Below are positions 1 through 8,233 of a stretch of 59,799 bases of DNA, piece by piece. Each line of letters starts with the position of its first letter. The first letter of the stretch is position 1. A program made the position numbers and the translations under genes. Location: NCBI GenBank assembly GCA_964482405.1, contig CAYZXH010000003.1, forward strand, positions 1 to 59,799. Reading direction: 5' to 3'. The notes beneath the pieces are model-generated. The model did no database searches. It saw nothing but the letters and a program-made list of their open reading frames with translations, and was not told the DNA's origin. This DNA comes from Zestomicrobium sp964482405. GTDB taxonomy: Archaea; Thermoproteota; Thermoprotei_A; Sulfolobales; NBVN01.

Positions 1-97
1 CCACACAAAACACAAGTTTCACACATTATAAATCTAACCACTAATAATACAAAAACAATGATCTATATACTTCCGAGAACTGAATGAATATAATTAA

Positions 98-126
98 CTA
101 TATAAAAGCGTCATATAAAAGCGTCT
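98..126 (+). promoter_or_regulatory. Tandem TATA-like direct repeat
   Basis: The 12-base unit TATAAAAGCGTC occurs twice within 29 bases of AT-rich DNA. Each copy looks like a crenarchaeal TATA box reading rightward, but the next gene to the right lies on the opposite strand and ends at 213. It could drive an unannotated short RNA or be a relic. The rest of positions 1-212 holds no gene I can recognise. Confidence 0.25.
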
Positions 127-212
127 GAGCATATTCATGATTAGCTTCATTACCCTACTTCTTTTTACATCACGTACCTCGTAGTAATTTGAGGATGTAG
201 GCCTCTTAAGGT

Positions 213-764
213 CTAGGTTTTCGGTCTTAGTCTTAGGTTATTTATTAGTGTTAGGATATCTTTAGGTAGTCTCTTCTCCGAGGTTTTTTCGAGTTCGTAG
301 AATTCCTTTATGTTCTCCACGTCTGGTTTCAGAACATTTTCTAATTCTTTAGAGTCGCACTTTATTTCTTTAGGTATTTTCTTGAGGTTTTCTTCAGCTG
401 TTTCCTCACAGAGCCTGATTACTAGGTATGGTTTCCTCATGTGTTTTCTTAGCTTCTCCAGTGTTTGTTTTATTTGTCTGCTACCCGCGAAGTATAGGAG
501 ATACTCTATCTCAGGCTTATTGCTTATGTTTTCCCCCTTCGTGAAAGCTTCGATAGTTAGTGAGGCCGGGATTTTTACTTGAGGTATCGAGGTGATAAGC
601 CTTAACGGGATTACCTGAGTTACGCAGAGCGGGTTAAGGGTGCTACCAACGTACTTCACTACTTCGTCGTCTTCTGAGACGCAGTAATCAAAACTTATTG
701 ACTCGCTCTTTCGGGCAACCTTCTTCACGATTTCTAGGACTTCTCCTAGTTGATTATCCGCCAT
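213..764 (-). CDS. cgi121: KEOPS complex subunit Cgi121-like protein
   Basis: This 183-residue protein matches the Cgi121 family, the accessory subunit of the KEOPS complex that makes the t6A base on ANN-decoding tRNAs and, in archaea, binds the tRNA 3' end. The best-preserved part is the stretch around residues 85-125, with the family signature LLYFAGSRQIKQTLEKL followed by a hydrophobic strand and the basic helix region. The last 60 residues are charged and less conserved, making it a little longer than the usual 150-residue family member. Its start codon overlaps the end of the ubiquitin-like gene by 11 bases, so the S17e, ubiquitin-like and Cgi121 genes are probably one transcript. The family assignment is from motif memory, not a search. 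Confidence 0.7.
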   Translation of the reverse strand: MADNQLGEVLEIVKKVARKSESISFDYCVSEDDEVVKYVGSTLNPLCVTQVIPLRLITSIPQVKIPASLTIEAFTKGENISNKPEIEYLLYFAGSRQIKQTLEKLRKHMRKPYLVIRLCEETAEENLKKIPKEIKCDSKELENVLKPDVENIKEFYELEKTSEKRLPKDILTLINNLRLRPKT

Positions 765-1032
765 GACTTACGGGCACCAGGAAAATCTCGTCATCGTCTT
801 TGAGTACGTAGTCTAGACCTCCTAGTAGCCTGTAGTCTACGTCGTTTAAGAAGACTATGTATGAGGTAGTTAATGATCCGTCTTCTTCCACCGCTTCCCT
901 TAAGTCAGGTATCTTAGTTCTGAGCTCCTTCAAGAATTCCTTAAGCTTAACTGACTCACTGACCTCAACACTTACCTCGTCCCTACCCAGCCTACCCCTC
1001 AAAACCCCCGCTAACTTGACTCGCACTATCAT
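754..1032 (-). CDS. Ubiquitin-like MoaD/ThiS/SAMP family protein
   Basis: A 92-residue beta-grasp protein ending in a di-glycine (PVSHGG). The N-terminal strand, the ESVKLKEFLKEL helix, an NDVDYRLLGG segment and the DDDEIFLVPVSHGG end are typical of MoaD and archaeal SAMP proteins. The terminal glycine is the residue an E1-like enzyme adenylates before thiocarboxylate formation or protein conjugation. It could serve molybdopterin synthesis, tRNA thiolation or protein modification; the sequence alone does not choose. It lies between S17e and Cgi121 with overlapping ends. An E1-like enzyme is encoded about 50 kb away at 50414 and is a plausible activator, which is inference. Confidence 0.8.
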   Translation of the reverse strand: MIVRVKLAGVLRGRLGRDEVSVEVSESVKLKEFLKELRTKIPDLREAVEEDGSLTTSYIVFLNDVDYRLLGGLDYVLKDDDEIFLVPVSHGG

Positions 1033-1283
1033 GTTTCCTCGAATGCCCCGCTCTCACTAACCTCTCCTTGAGGGGTCTGTAATCTCTTCTCCCTAACCCT
1101 CACTAAGTGTGTTAAGTAACCGGCGATCTGATTCCTTAACTTCTTAGACCTGAGGTAAACGTACCTGGAAACTAACTTCTTGTTCTCCTCGAAATTTGAG
1201 GTTACCTCACTAGGAAATAACTCCATTAATCTCCTAGCAGTTCTCTTAACTATCGAGGTTCTCACCCTACCCATACACTTCAT
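1029..1283 (-). CDS. rps17e: 30S ribosomal protein S17e
   Basis: The protein opens with MGRVRTSIVKRTARRLMELF at its second methionine (residue 4 here), then FEENKKLVSRYV and SKKLRNQIAGYLTHLVR, which are the hallmark segments of archaeal/eukaryotic S17e. S17e is a small-subunit ribosomal protein without a bacterial counterpart. The true start is probably the internal methionine at position 1274, since family members begin MGR. The acidic tail of about 15 residues is longer than in many homologues. It is the first gene of a leftward group continuing into the ubiquitin-like and Cgi121 genes. Confidence 0.93.
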   Translation of the reverse strand: MKCMGRVRTSIVKRTARRLMELFPSEVTSNFEENKKLVSRYVYLRSKKLRNQIAGYLTHLVRVREKRLQTPQGEVSESGAFEET

Positions 1284-1342
1284 CCCTCCCTAAACATATT
1301 GGGTATTCCTTTTAAATAATTAAGCGCGTGGTGAGGTAGCGA

Positions 1343-1383
1343 AAAGCTTAAATAGAAGTGGTTGATATTGAGTTATTGGTGAG
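1343..1383 (+). promoter_or_regulatory. Thermosome promoter and ribosome-binding site
   Basis: AAAGCTTAAATA at 1343-1354 fits a crenarchaeal TATA box about 35-45 bases before the thermosome start, and GGTGAG at 1378-1383 is a Shine-Dalgarno-like site six bases before the ATG at 1390. The spacing suggests a leader of roughly 10-15 bases. Confidence 0.55.
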
Positions 1384-1389
1384 TAGTGT

Positions 1390-3042
1390 ATGGCTCAAAG
1401 AGGTGTTGCTCCCACCGCAGGCATACCTGTCTTAATATTAAAAGAGGGTACTCAGAGGACTACAGGGGCTGAAGCACTTAGATCGAACATGGTAGCCGCG
1501 ATGACCATAGCAGAGATTTTGAGGACTACCTACGGGCCTAGAGGAATGGATAAGATGCTCGTCGATACTTTAGGGGACGTCACTATAACTAACGACGGCG
1601 CCACAATACTTGACAAAATGGATGTTCAGCACCCTACAGCTAAGATGCTCGTCCAGATAGCTAAGGGTCAAGACGACGAGGTTGGTGACGGAACTAAGAC
1701 AGCCGTGATATTCGCTGGCGAGTTACTGAAAGCTGCTGAGGAACTCCTTAATAAGGAAGTACACCCAACAATAATAATTAACGGCTATAAGAAAGCACTT
1801 GAGGAAGCTGTTAAGTACGCGGGGAGCGTCGCTAAAGACGTGGACATAAACGACTTCGAGACTCTGAAGAAGATAGCTTCAACAGCCCTAACTAGTAAAG
1901 CAGTCCACGGCGTTAGAGAGTACTTCGCGGAGATAGCTGTGAAGGCGGTTAAGCAGGTAGCCGAGGATAGGGATGGCAGAATATACGTGGATCTCGACAA
2001 CATACAGATAATTAAGAAGCACGGAGGCTCTCTCGCAGACACTAAGCTAGTTTACGGTGTCATATTAGACAAGGAAGTCGTTCATCCAGGCATGCCTAAG
2101 AGAGTTGAGAAAGCTAGGATCGCCTTAATTGACGCGCCGCTAGAGATCGAGAAGACAGAGATAGACGCCGAGATAAGAATAAGTGATCCGGAAATGATGA
2201 GGAAGTTCATAGAGCAAAAAGAAAATATTCTTAAGGATATGGTTGAGAAGATTGCTGCTACTGGTGCTAACGTCGTTATTTGTCAGAAGGGTATTGACGA
2301 CGTCGCTCAACACTTCCTAGCAAAGAAAGGAATACTAGCAGTAAGAAGAGTTAAGAGATCAGACATGGAGAAACTAGAGAGAGCTACTGGAGGCAAGATC
2401 GTGAGCAACATCGATGACTTAACGCCTAACGACCTAGGCTACGCAGAACTAGTTGAGGAGAGGAAGGTAGGGGAGGACAAGATGGTGTTTGTTGAGGGTA
2501 CTAAGGACCCGAAGGCGGTCAGCATAATAATCAGGGGTGGCCTAGAGAGAGTTGTTGACGAGGCTGAGAGATCCTTCAGAGACGCGTTAAGTGTTGTAGC
2601 AGACGTTCTCAGAGTCCCTAAGATCGTGTACGGTGGTGGTAGCTTCGAGATAGAGATAGCGAGGTACTTAAGAGAGTACGCTACTAAGGTGGGCGGGAAG
2701 GAACAGCTAGCCGTACTCTCCTTCGCCAAAGCTTTAGAAGGTGTTGTCTCAGCACTTGTAGAGAACGCGGGTCTAGACCCAATAGACATGATCTCAGAGT
2801 TGAGGAGCGCGCACAACAAACCTGACGGGATTAAATACGGAGTTAACGTATTCAGCGGTAAGGTCGATGATATGGAGGCTTTAGGAGTTATAGAACCTCT
2901 GACAGTGAAGACTAACGCCCTTAAGGCAGGTACTGAGGCAGCAACCCTGGTATTAAGGATTGATGACGTGGTAGCGGCTAGCAAAGTCAAGGAAGAGAAG
3001 AAGGAAGAGAAGAAAGAGAAGAAGGAAGAAGAGGAGAAGTAA
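1390..3042 (+). CDS. thsA: Thermosome subunit (group II chaperonin)
   Basis: A full-length 550-residue group II chaperonin, the ATP-driven double-ring folding machine of the archaeal cytosol. Visible motifs are YGPRGMDKML (48-57), TITNDGATIL (65-74) and the ATP-site GDGTKT (99-104); further on come the ICQKGIDDVAQHFL apical segment and the IIRGG and GGGSFEIEIA motifs of the lower domains. Instead of the Gly-Gly-Met repeats of many chaperonins, the C-terminus ends in a Lys/Glu-rich tail (EEKKEEKKEKKEEEEK). Only one subunit gene is in this window; crenarchaea usually have two or three. It is followed after 90 bases by PAN, so folding and degradation genes lie side by side. Confidence 0.97.
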   Translation: MAQRGVAPTAGIPVLILKEGTQRTTGAEALRSNMVAAMTIAEILRTTYGPRGMDKMLVDTLGDVTITNDGATILDKMDVQHPTAKMLVQIAKGQDDEVGDGTKTAVIFAGELLKAAEELLNKEVHPTIIINGYKKALEEAVKYAGSVAKDVDINDFETLKKIASTALTSKAVHGVREYFAEIAVKAVKQVAEDRDGRIYVDLDNIQIIKKHGGSLADTKLVYGVILDKEVVHPGMPKRVEKARIALIDAPLEIEKTEIDAEIRISDPEMMRKFIEQKENILKDMVEKIAATGANVVICQKGIDDVAQHFLAKKGILAVRRVKRSDMEKLERATGGKIVSNIDDLTPNDLGYAELVEERKVGEDKMVFVEGTKDPKAVSIIIRGGLERVVDEAERSFRDALSVVADVLRVPKIVYGGGSFEIEIARYLREYATKVGGKEQLAVLSFAKALEGVVSALVENAGLDPIDMISELRSAHNKPDGIKYGVNVFSGKVDDMEALGVIEPLTVKTNALKAGTEAATLVLRIDDVVAASKVKEEKKEEKKEKKEEEEK

Positions 3043-3131
3043 CGCGTTAACTCACAGCTTTTTTCTAAAGCTCCAATTAAACAATACCTTTTTAGGTTTT
3101 CAAGATATTAGTTTTCTAGTGGTGGCGTTTA

Positions 3132-4322
3132 TTGTCCGGTATTGAGTATAGCTCGCGTAGGAGGGGTTCAACAGACGACTACATAAGATATCTTGAGATG
3201 AGAATTCAGGAGCTGGAGACCGAGGTAGAGTTCCTTAGAAATGAGATAAACTACTATAAGAAAGAGATTGAGAAGCTCCTCTCAACCCCCCTCATAGAGG
3301 GTGTCTTACTTGAGGTATTACCTGATGGTAGGGCGGTGGTCAAGAGTTCCACAGGCCCTAACCTTGTGGTTGAGGTTTTGGGGAACGTTGACGTGAAGAA
3401 CGCGCGGCCGGGATCTAGGGTAATGCTTAATCAAAGAGGTTCCGCCGTAGTCGGCATCCTCCCATCACTTGAAGACCCTTACGTCAGGGCTATGGAGGTC
3501 ATTGAGAGACCTAAGGTAAGGTACGAGGACGTGGGGGGTCTTAAAGAACAGATAAGGGAGTTGAGGGAGGTCGTTGAATTACCTCTGAAGAATCCTGAAT
3601 TATTTAGGGAGATAGGTATAGAGCCCCCTAAAGGTATCCTCCTCTACGGCCCCCCAGGTTGCGGCAAGACTTTACTAGCTAAGGCCGTTGCCGGCGAGTC
3701 TAACGCTACGTTCATAAGCTTGGTTGCCTCAGAGCTAGCTCAGAAATTCGTTGGTGAGGGTGCTAGAATCGTTAGGGAAGTCTTCAGTTTCGCGAAGAAG
3801 AAGGCTCCAGCGATAATACTCATAGACGAGCTTGACGCTATTGGGGCGAAGAGACTTGACATAGGAACTAGTGGCGAGAGGGAGATTCACAGAACACTCA
3901 CTCAGTTACTTGCTGAGTTAGACGGTTTCGAACCACTAGATAATGTTAAGGTCTTAGCTACTACGAACAGGATAGATATCTTAGACCCCGCACTACTAAG
4001 ACCTGGAAGATTTGACAGAATAATCGAGGTTCCGCTACCTGATCTCCAAGGCCGTCTAGAGATATTCAAGATACACACCAAGAAAATGAAGGTCAAGGAC
4101 GTAGACCTAGGATTGCTAGCTAAGTTATCTGAAGGCGCTTCAGGAGCTGACATAAGAGCTATATGTACTGAAGCGGGATTCATCGCATTAAGGAATAACA
4201 GAAATTATGTGGTCATGGATGACTTCATCGAAGCTACTAAGAAGATTCTTAAGGATCGTTTCAGACCCTACGCAGAGGAGAGCGGCAAGATGCAGGAACG
4301 CAAGACGCCCTCGGTGGTTTAA
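3132..4322 (+). CDS. pan: Proteasome-activating nucleotidase PAN
   Basis: This 396-residue AAA+ ATPase unfolds proteins and feeds them to the 20S proteasome. Residues about 15-50 form the N-terminal coiled coil, 51-110 the OB domain, and the rest the AAA+ module: Walker A GPPGCGKT (173-180), pore loop KFVG (205-208), Walker B IILIDELDAIG (228-238) and the arginine-finger segment LLRPGRFD. The start is TTG at 3132. The C-terminus reads KTPSVV and lacks the hydrophobic-Tyr-X tail that archaeal PAN normally uses to open the 20S gate. A PAC2-family protein two genes downstream does carry such a tail. The identity is secure; the odd tail is seen directly. Confidence 0.95.
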   Translation: MSGIEYSSRRRGSTDDYIRYLEMRIQELETEVEFLRNEINYYKKEIEKLLSTPLIEGVLLEVLPDGRAVVKSSTGPNLVVEVLGNVDVKNARPGSRVMLNQRGSAVVGILPSLEDPYVRAMEVIERPKVRYEDVGGLKEQIRELREVVELPLKNPELFREIGIEPPKGILLYGPPGCGKTLLAKAVAGESNATFISLVASELAQKFVGEGARIVREVFSFAKKKAPAIILIDELDAIGAKRLDIGTSGEREIHRTLTQLLAELDGFEPLDNVKVLATTNRIDILDPALLRPGRFDRIIEVPLPDLQGRLEIFKIHTKKMKVKDVDLGLLAKLSEGASGADIRAICTEAGFIALRNNRNYVVMDDFIEATKKILKDRFRPYAEESGKMQERKTPSVV

Positions 4323-4325
4323 GGG

Positions 4326-4823
4326 TTGAGTTACGTTATCAGGAAGATAACCCCTGAGGAACTACTCAGTTTCAGAGCTATCCTAAATTATCAGCTGAGA
4401 GTAAGCGTTGCTGACTCTGTGCTACCGGATAACTTGTTAGTAGGTGTATCAAAAAATACTGGGAGGGTGAGAGCTTTGATAGATCCTGAAAACACCGAGG
4501 TACTGGCTACCGTTGTCGCGTCAACAAACACCCTCAACATAAGATTAAGCCTAGCTAGGAGAATACATAAATTAGTTCCTCCCCCACGATTAAGACTAGT
4601 CGTAGTGAACGAGATTGTTCCGGACATATTAGAAGCTAAGAGTTCTGTCTTCACGAAGCATGTCTTATCAGTAGATGAAGAGCTTAGGGCTGGTGACGAA
4701 GCTCTCGTAGTTAGTGAGGACGATGAGCTCTTATGTGTTGGCAAGCTCTTCCTATCACCCGAGGAAATACTTCAGTTATTAACTGGTCCCGCGTTAAAGA
4801 TTAGGGAGTGTGTGGCTGGATGA
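4326..4823 (+). CDS. PUA-domain protein, probably the detached C-terminal part of archaeosine tRNA-guanine transglycosylase
   Basis: A 165-residue protein whose last 80 residues form a PUA RNA-binding domain: the segment VPPPRLRLVVVNEI, then SSVFTKHVL, then GDEALVVSEDDELLCVGK. This follows closely the C-terminal PUA region of Pyrococcus arcTGT as I remember it (PYPRMRVVVN..DVFAKFV..YDEVLVVNENDELLATG). The transglycosylase gene at 5602-7155 stops before this domain, so the two genes look like a split arcTGT. It starts three bases after PAN and its stop overlaps the next gene (ATGA), suggesting one transcript PAN-PUA-PAC2. It could instead belong to the related ArcS family or be a general PUA protein; the partner assignment is inference. 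Confidence 0.6.
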   Translation: MSYVIRKITPEELLSFRAILNYQLRVSVADSVLPDNLLVGVSKNTGRVRALIDPENTEVLATVVASTNTLNIRLSLARRIHKLVPPPRLRLVVVNEIVPDILEAKSSVFTKHVLSVDEELRAGDEALVVSEDDELLCVGKLFLSPEEILQLLTGPALKIRECVAG

Positions 4824-5554
4824 AGCAGGTTGAGATATTCATCTATGAAGAATACGAGAAAATACTTAAAGAACCCGGTAGGGAGTGGGTCCTGATCACC
4901 GGATTCCCCGGCTTTGGCTATGTAGGGACTATAGCAACCAGGTATATAGCTAATAAGATGAAGTCCGTCAAGATAGGGGATATCGTAACCAAGTATATGC
5001 CTGATTTCGTGGCCATGGAGGAATACGGTGTCATGACCCCCTACGAAATATTCTTAGCCGAGAACAGGAACCTAATAATAGTGGTTAATAACGCGTTACC
5101 CACAACCCCGGAGAGAGTACCCTATTCCTTAGCGCTGGCCGATTGGTTTAAGAAAATCAACGGTAAGAGAGCGGTGTTTGCCGGCGGACTTAACGTCAAG
5201 CTTAAGGAGGGTGACGAGGAGTTCAGGTGGGTCTGCAACATGGACTGCGGGTGGAGCTTTAAAGAACCAAAGCTAGGGAAAGGTAACTATATTGTGGGCC
5301 CCCTAGCAACTCTTTACGCGATCTTCACACTTAAGAAAATACCAACACTTCTAATACTGCCTTACACAGAGCCAGGCAGGTACGACCCCTCCGCAGCGGC
5401 AGTCTTCATAAGAAAGCTCAACGAAATAATGGAGATCGGCGTGTCGGTCGATGACTTAATAGAGTATTCTAAGTTAGTCGCTTACGCGGAGACCTTAATG
5501 GAGGAAGCAAGTAAGAAAACTAAGGAAGAGAAAGGACCTAAGCTATACATGTGA
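4820..5554 (+). CDS. pbaB: PAC2-family proteasome assembly chaperone homologue (PbaB-like)
   Basis: A 244-residue member of the archaeal PAC2 family (COG1938). Conserved family elements are ITGFPGFGYVGTIATRYI near the N-terminus, PTTPERVPYSLALADW, FAGGLN and the LLILPYTEPGRYDPSAA segment. The protein ends PKLYM, a hydrophobic-Tyr-X motif of the kind that docks into the pockets of the 20S alpha ring; Pyrococcus PbaB is reported to act on the proteasome through such a tail. I chose the ATG at 4820, which overlaps the upstream stop, over a GTG at 4808. Its position next to PAN supports a role in proteasome assembly or activation. Confidence 0.8.
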   Translation: MKQVEIFIYEEYEKILKEPGREWVLITGFPGFGYVGTIATRYIANKMKSVKIGDIVTKYMPDFVAMEEYGVMTPYEIFLAENRNLIIVVNNALPTTPERVPYSLALADWFKKINGKRAVFAGGLNVKLKEGDEEFRWVCNMDCGWSFKEPKLGKGNYIVGPLATLYAIFTLKKIPTLLILPYTEPGRYDPSAAAVFIRKLNEIMEIGVSVDDLIEYSKLVAYAETLMEEASKKTKEEKGPKLYM

Positions 5555-5601
5555 GTCCTTGACCGAAGAGACTCGTTTTTAGGGAAAGCCCGTTAAGGTT
5601 C

Positions 5602-7155
5602 TTAACATAACTCAATTATCTTAACTCCGTATGCAGCCAAGTCTCTGAAGAGTTCTCGCTTACTCCAAGCATATTTTGAGCATGTGAGGATAACTAGATC
5701 GGCTTTTCCCGTCTTCTCGAGAATTAAGTTCCTTATCTCCTCAATCATATAATTAATGACTTGCTCCTCCACAGTTAAGGGCATCTCGAATTGTGAGTAA
5801 GGATATACCTGATCTAGTTCCGCAGGCACTAAATTAAAGTAGGGTAAGTACACGAAGACGTGGGACTCCGCGTCGATCATCCCCTTACTTAAAGCATTCT
5901 TAAATATTTCTGAGTTCTTAAAGGGCTTCTCCTCCGGATTACCCGGCAGTAAGATTATCTTCTTTTTCTTCTCATTGAAAGCTTTCTTAACGAACCTTCT
6001 ATGACGTATTAGTTCCGGTCTATAATATGATGTAACGTCGTAAAGGAATATCGCGTGTGAGTCCCCCTTAAACCTAGGGTCAAGCCTTTCTATCCAATCA
6101 ACGTATTTTATCAGAGTGTTTAAAGCCTCCCTAAGTGATGGGTGGGTCCTCGCTCTTTCCTCAATCAATTCCCACAACCTACCCTCCTTTAAAGCAGTCT
6201 TAACTCGCTTTACCTCCCTGTTTATCACGTGTAGGTTATGGATCGCGAGCATCTTAGTTTTCTCTTTTTCCTCCAACTCCATCAATTCCTTAGGTGTGTA
6301 CCTGCTACAGACCTCGCACTCGCACGGCAGGTACTCTAAGTCTGTGATTCTGTAAGTGCCTTCCTCAGTCATGTACCTGCCGTCTCTAGCATATAGTATG
6401 TAGGAAGCTGAGTCGAAAGTGTCTACCCCTAACGCCACCATTAACGGGATTATGAGTGGGTGCCCGCCGCCAAATAAGTGAACAGGTTTATCTAGAGGTA
6501 GTACGCTCTTAGCTACGGCGACCATACTAACTATTTTACTGAAACCATATTTTTCGAGTACGGTGACTGGAGATCCTATGGCGTACATACTGTAACCCTC
6601 AATCCTGCTTGCTTCCGTTGCGGATTTGAGAACGAGATCTAGGTAGACCCCTCCCTGTACTGGTAAAACCCATAGAACGTCGCTCTCCCTAACCTTCTCT
6701 ATGGTGAGGCGAGCCCTCCTTAAAGTTTCTTCAACACTCTCCACAGCCTCCTCATAGCTAGAGTCGTCTCTAGTAGGGATATCCGCTATCACAGCTATGT
6801 CAGAACCTATCTCTACTTGATAAGTAGCTATCTCCTCCGGCTCTATCCTTATTCTGTCCCTGCCATACCTTAATATCTGGTAGGCCCCTGAATCCGTCAT
6901 AACTACTCCTTCAAAATTTATGATCTTCTTAACGCCGATTTCCTTAGCCTTATCCCCGAATACCTGCTTCATTATGAACGCGTTAGTTATGACTTGATCA
7001 AAGCCTATACTCCTTACCTTATCCGCTGGTACCTCCCTATCTTGTTTTACCGGGTTAATTACTGGGAAAAAAGCCGGGGTTTCTATGTAGCCGGATTTAG
7101 TCTTGAGCTTCCCTATCCTCCCGGCAAGATCCTTGTCCTTAATCTCGAAGCTCAT
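5602..7155 (-). CDS. tgtA: Archaeosine tRNA-guanine transglycosylase (catalytic part)
   Basis: ArcTGT swaps guanine-15 of tRNA for preQ0, the first step to archaeosine. The TIM-barrel shows the nucleophile segment MTDSGAYQILRYG (Asp about residue 88), ADIPTRDD, the HLFGGGHPLI motif and the zinc site PCECEVC with a downstream LAIHNLHV histidine. About 200 residues after the barrel correspond to the C1 region, but the chain stops at 517 residues without the PUA domain of the roughly 580-residue euryarchaeal enzyme. The ATG at 7155 gives MSFEIKDKDLAGRIGKL, which lines up with known N-termini; a TTG at 7194 would add 13 residues. The separate PUA gene at 4326 probably supplies the missing end. 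Confidence 0.92.
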   Translation of the reverse strand: MSFEIKDKDLAGRIGKLKTKSGYIETPAFFPVINPVKQDREVPADKVRSIGFDQVITNAFIMKQVFGDKAKEIGVKKIINFEGVVMTDSGAYQILRYGRDRIRIEPEEIATYQVEIGSDIAVIADIPTRDDSSYEEAVESVEETLRRARLTIEKVRESDVLWVLPVQGGVYLDLVLKSATEASRIEGYSMYAIGSPVTVLEKYGFSKIVSMVAVAKSVLPLDKPVHLFGGGHPLIIPLMVALGVDTFDSASYILYARDGRYMTEEGTYRITDLEYLPCECEVCSRYTPKELMELEEKEKTKMLAIHNLHVINREVKRVKTALKEGRLWELIEERARTHPSLREALNTLIKYVDWIERLDPRFKGDSHAIFLYDVTSYYRPELIRHRRFVKKAFNEKKKKIILLPGNPEEKPFKNSEIFKNALSKGMIDAESHVFVYLPYFNLVPAELDQVYPYSQFEMPLTVEEQVINYMIEEIRNLILEKTGKADLVILTCSKYAWSKRELFRDLAAYGVKIIELC

Positions 7156-7196
7156 GCCATGCTCAACCAATGTCTTGACGTCTTGACTCCTCAAGT

Positions 7197-7661
7197 CTAG
7201 ATTTGAGCACCGCGTTTCTTTAACTCCAAGTATTCTTGTAAGACGCTATACAGCTTATTAGCTAGGGCGCCGGAACCTTCAACCCCGTTCTCCGTTATCT
7301 TGAATTTATCGTATACGTAGACCGCGTGAGCCTCTTTGATAACCCTGACAGATGAGGGGGGTATGTTGAGTTTCGTCATAAGATACCTACCGAATTCTTC
7401 CGGGTCGAAGATAGGCCTACTCTCGAATATTATCTCGGATATTCTAGAACCGTTAACGAAGACTTTATAAAAAGACCTGCCTTCCTGATTCCTGGCGTTC
7501 TCAAGAACTAAGTGTAGAGTGAGCCTCTCACTAAGGTCTAAACCGACTAGCTTGCCTGTATACGTTGTTCCATCAACCAACTTCACCACTATCTCATTAC
7601 CTATCAAATTATTGAGCTCGCTTATTAGACTCCTTACCGCAGGCTGAATCACACCACTCAT
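7197..7661 (-). CDS. Sm-like (Lsm) RNA-binding protein with C-terminal extension
   Basis: Residues about 12-75 form an Sm fold: LIGNEIVVKLVDGTTYTGKL is Sm1-like, and the segment VFVNGSRISEII is the Sm2-like strand pair. About 75 further residues follow (FDPEEFGRYLMTKLNIP onward), a two-domain layout known from the SmAP3 type of crenarchaeal Sm proteins. Such proteins form heptameric rings that bind oligo-U RNA. Its stop codon lies next to the transglycosylase start, so the two may be co-transcribed, putting an RNA chaperone beside a tRNA modification enzyme. Confidence 0.82.
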   Translation of the reverse strand: MSGVIQPAVRSLISELNNLIGNEIVVKLVDGTTYTGKLVGLDLSERLTLHLVLENARNQEGRSFYKVFVNGSRISEIIFESRPIFDPEEFGRYLMTKLNIPPSSVRVIKEAHAVYVYDKFKITENGVEGSGALANKLYSVLQEYLELKKRGAQI

Positions 7662-7744
7662 TTCTACTACCTAAGCTTCATATACTGAAATAAACTTTAA
7701 AAATTCACGTTTTGAGCACTCCGTAGTGAGCATTGAAAACGAAA

Positions 7745-7800
7745 AACTTTTAAGGGTGTGCTCATACATTATTACGACTAAAACAAGTGTAGAGGTGGAG
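7745..7800 (+). promoter_or_regulatory. Alba promoter and ribosome-binding site
   Basis: AACTTTTAAGG at 7745-7755 is a TATA-like box about 50 bases upstream of the Alba start, and GAGGTGGAG at 7792-7800 is a strong Shine-Dalgarno site directly before the ATG at 7804. This is one of the clearest ribosome sites in the window, consistent with an abundant product. Confidence 0.5.
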
Positions 7801-7803
7801 TGA

Positions 7804-8097
7804 ATGTCTCAAGGACCTGCGTCAAGCAACGTGGTCTTAGTAGGTAAGAAACCCGTAATGAACTACGTGCTAGCAACACTAACCCTGCTAAACCAGGGAG
7901 TTCCTGAAATCGTGGTGAAGGCTAGGGGTAGAGCTATAGGGAAAGCAGTCGACACAGTCGAGATAGTGAGGAATAGATTCCTGCCCGACAAGGTAGTAGT
8001 AAGAGACATAAGAATAGGGAGTCAAGTAGTTACCAGCGCTGAAGGCAGGCAATCCAGGGTCTCAACAATCGAGATAGTAATATCTAAGAAAGACTAA
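7804..8097 (+). CDS. albA: DNA/RNA-binding protein Alba
   Basis: A 97-residue member of the Alba (Sac10b) family, the dimeric chromatin and RNA-binding protein of crenarchaea. The lysine pair in VLVGKKPVMNYVLA (residues 15-16) includes the position that is acetylated in Sulfolobus Alba and tunes DNA affinity. VKARGRAIGKAVDTVEIVRNRF and the C-terminal RQSRVSTIEIVISKKD beta-hairpin are typical. It has its own promoter and a strong ribosome-binding site. A second Alba homologue, common in crenarchaea, is not in the window. Confidence 0.96.
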   Translation: MSQGPASSNVVLVGKKPVMNYVLATLTLLNQGVPEIVVKARGRAIGKAVDTVEIVRNRFLPDKVVVRDIRIGSQVVTSAEGRQSRVSTIEIVISKKD

Positions 8098-8233
8098 CGA
8101 GTTGTGTTTTTTCCCCAACTAACTCAAGAGAAGCTAGTGAGTCATTCTACGTTTTTTAATTAAGCTACCTAGGTTTACGAATTAATAACTCTTCCCGTGA
8201 CTCATACGGAAAACTCGGAGAACTACGTAGCTA

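Noticed and set aside
54..70. Second copy of the origin core at the window start
   Set aside because: AATGATCTATATA is shared with 59287-59299, but no ORB sequence is nearby and a 13-base match in AT-rich DNA is weak.
2439..2990. Long open frame antisense to the thermosome gene
   Set aside because: It is a shadow of the codon pattern of a very well conserved gene, with low-complexity Ser/Thr/Leu composition and no motif.
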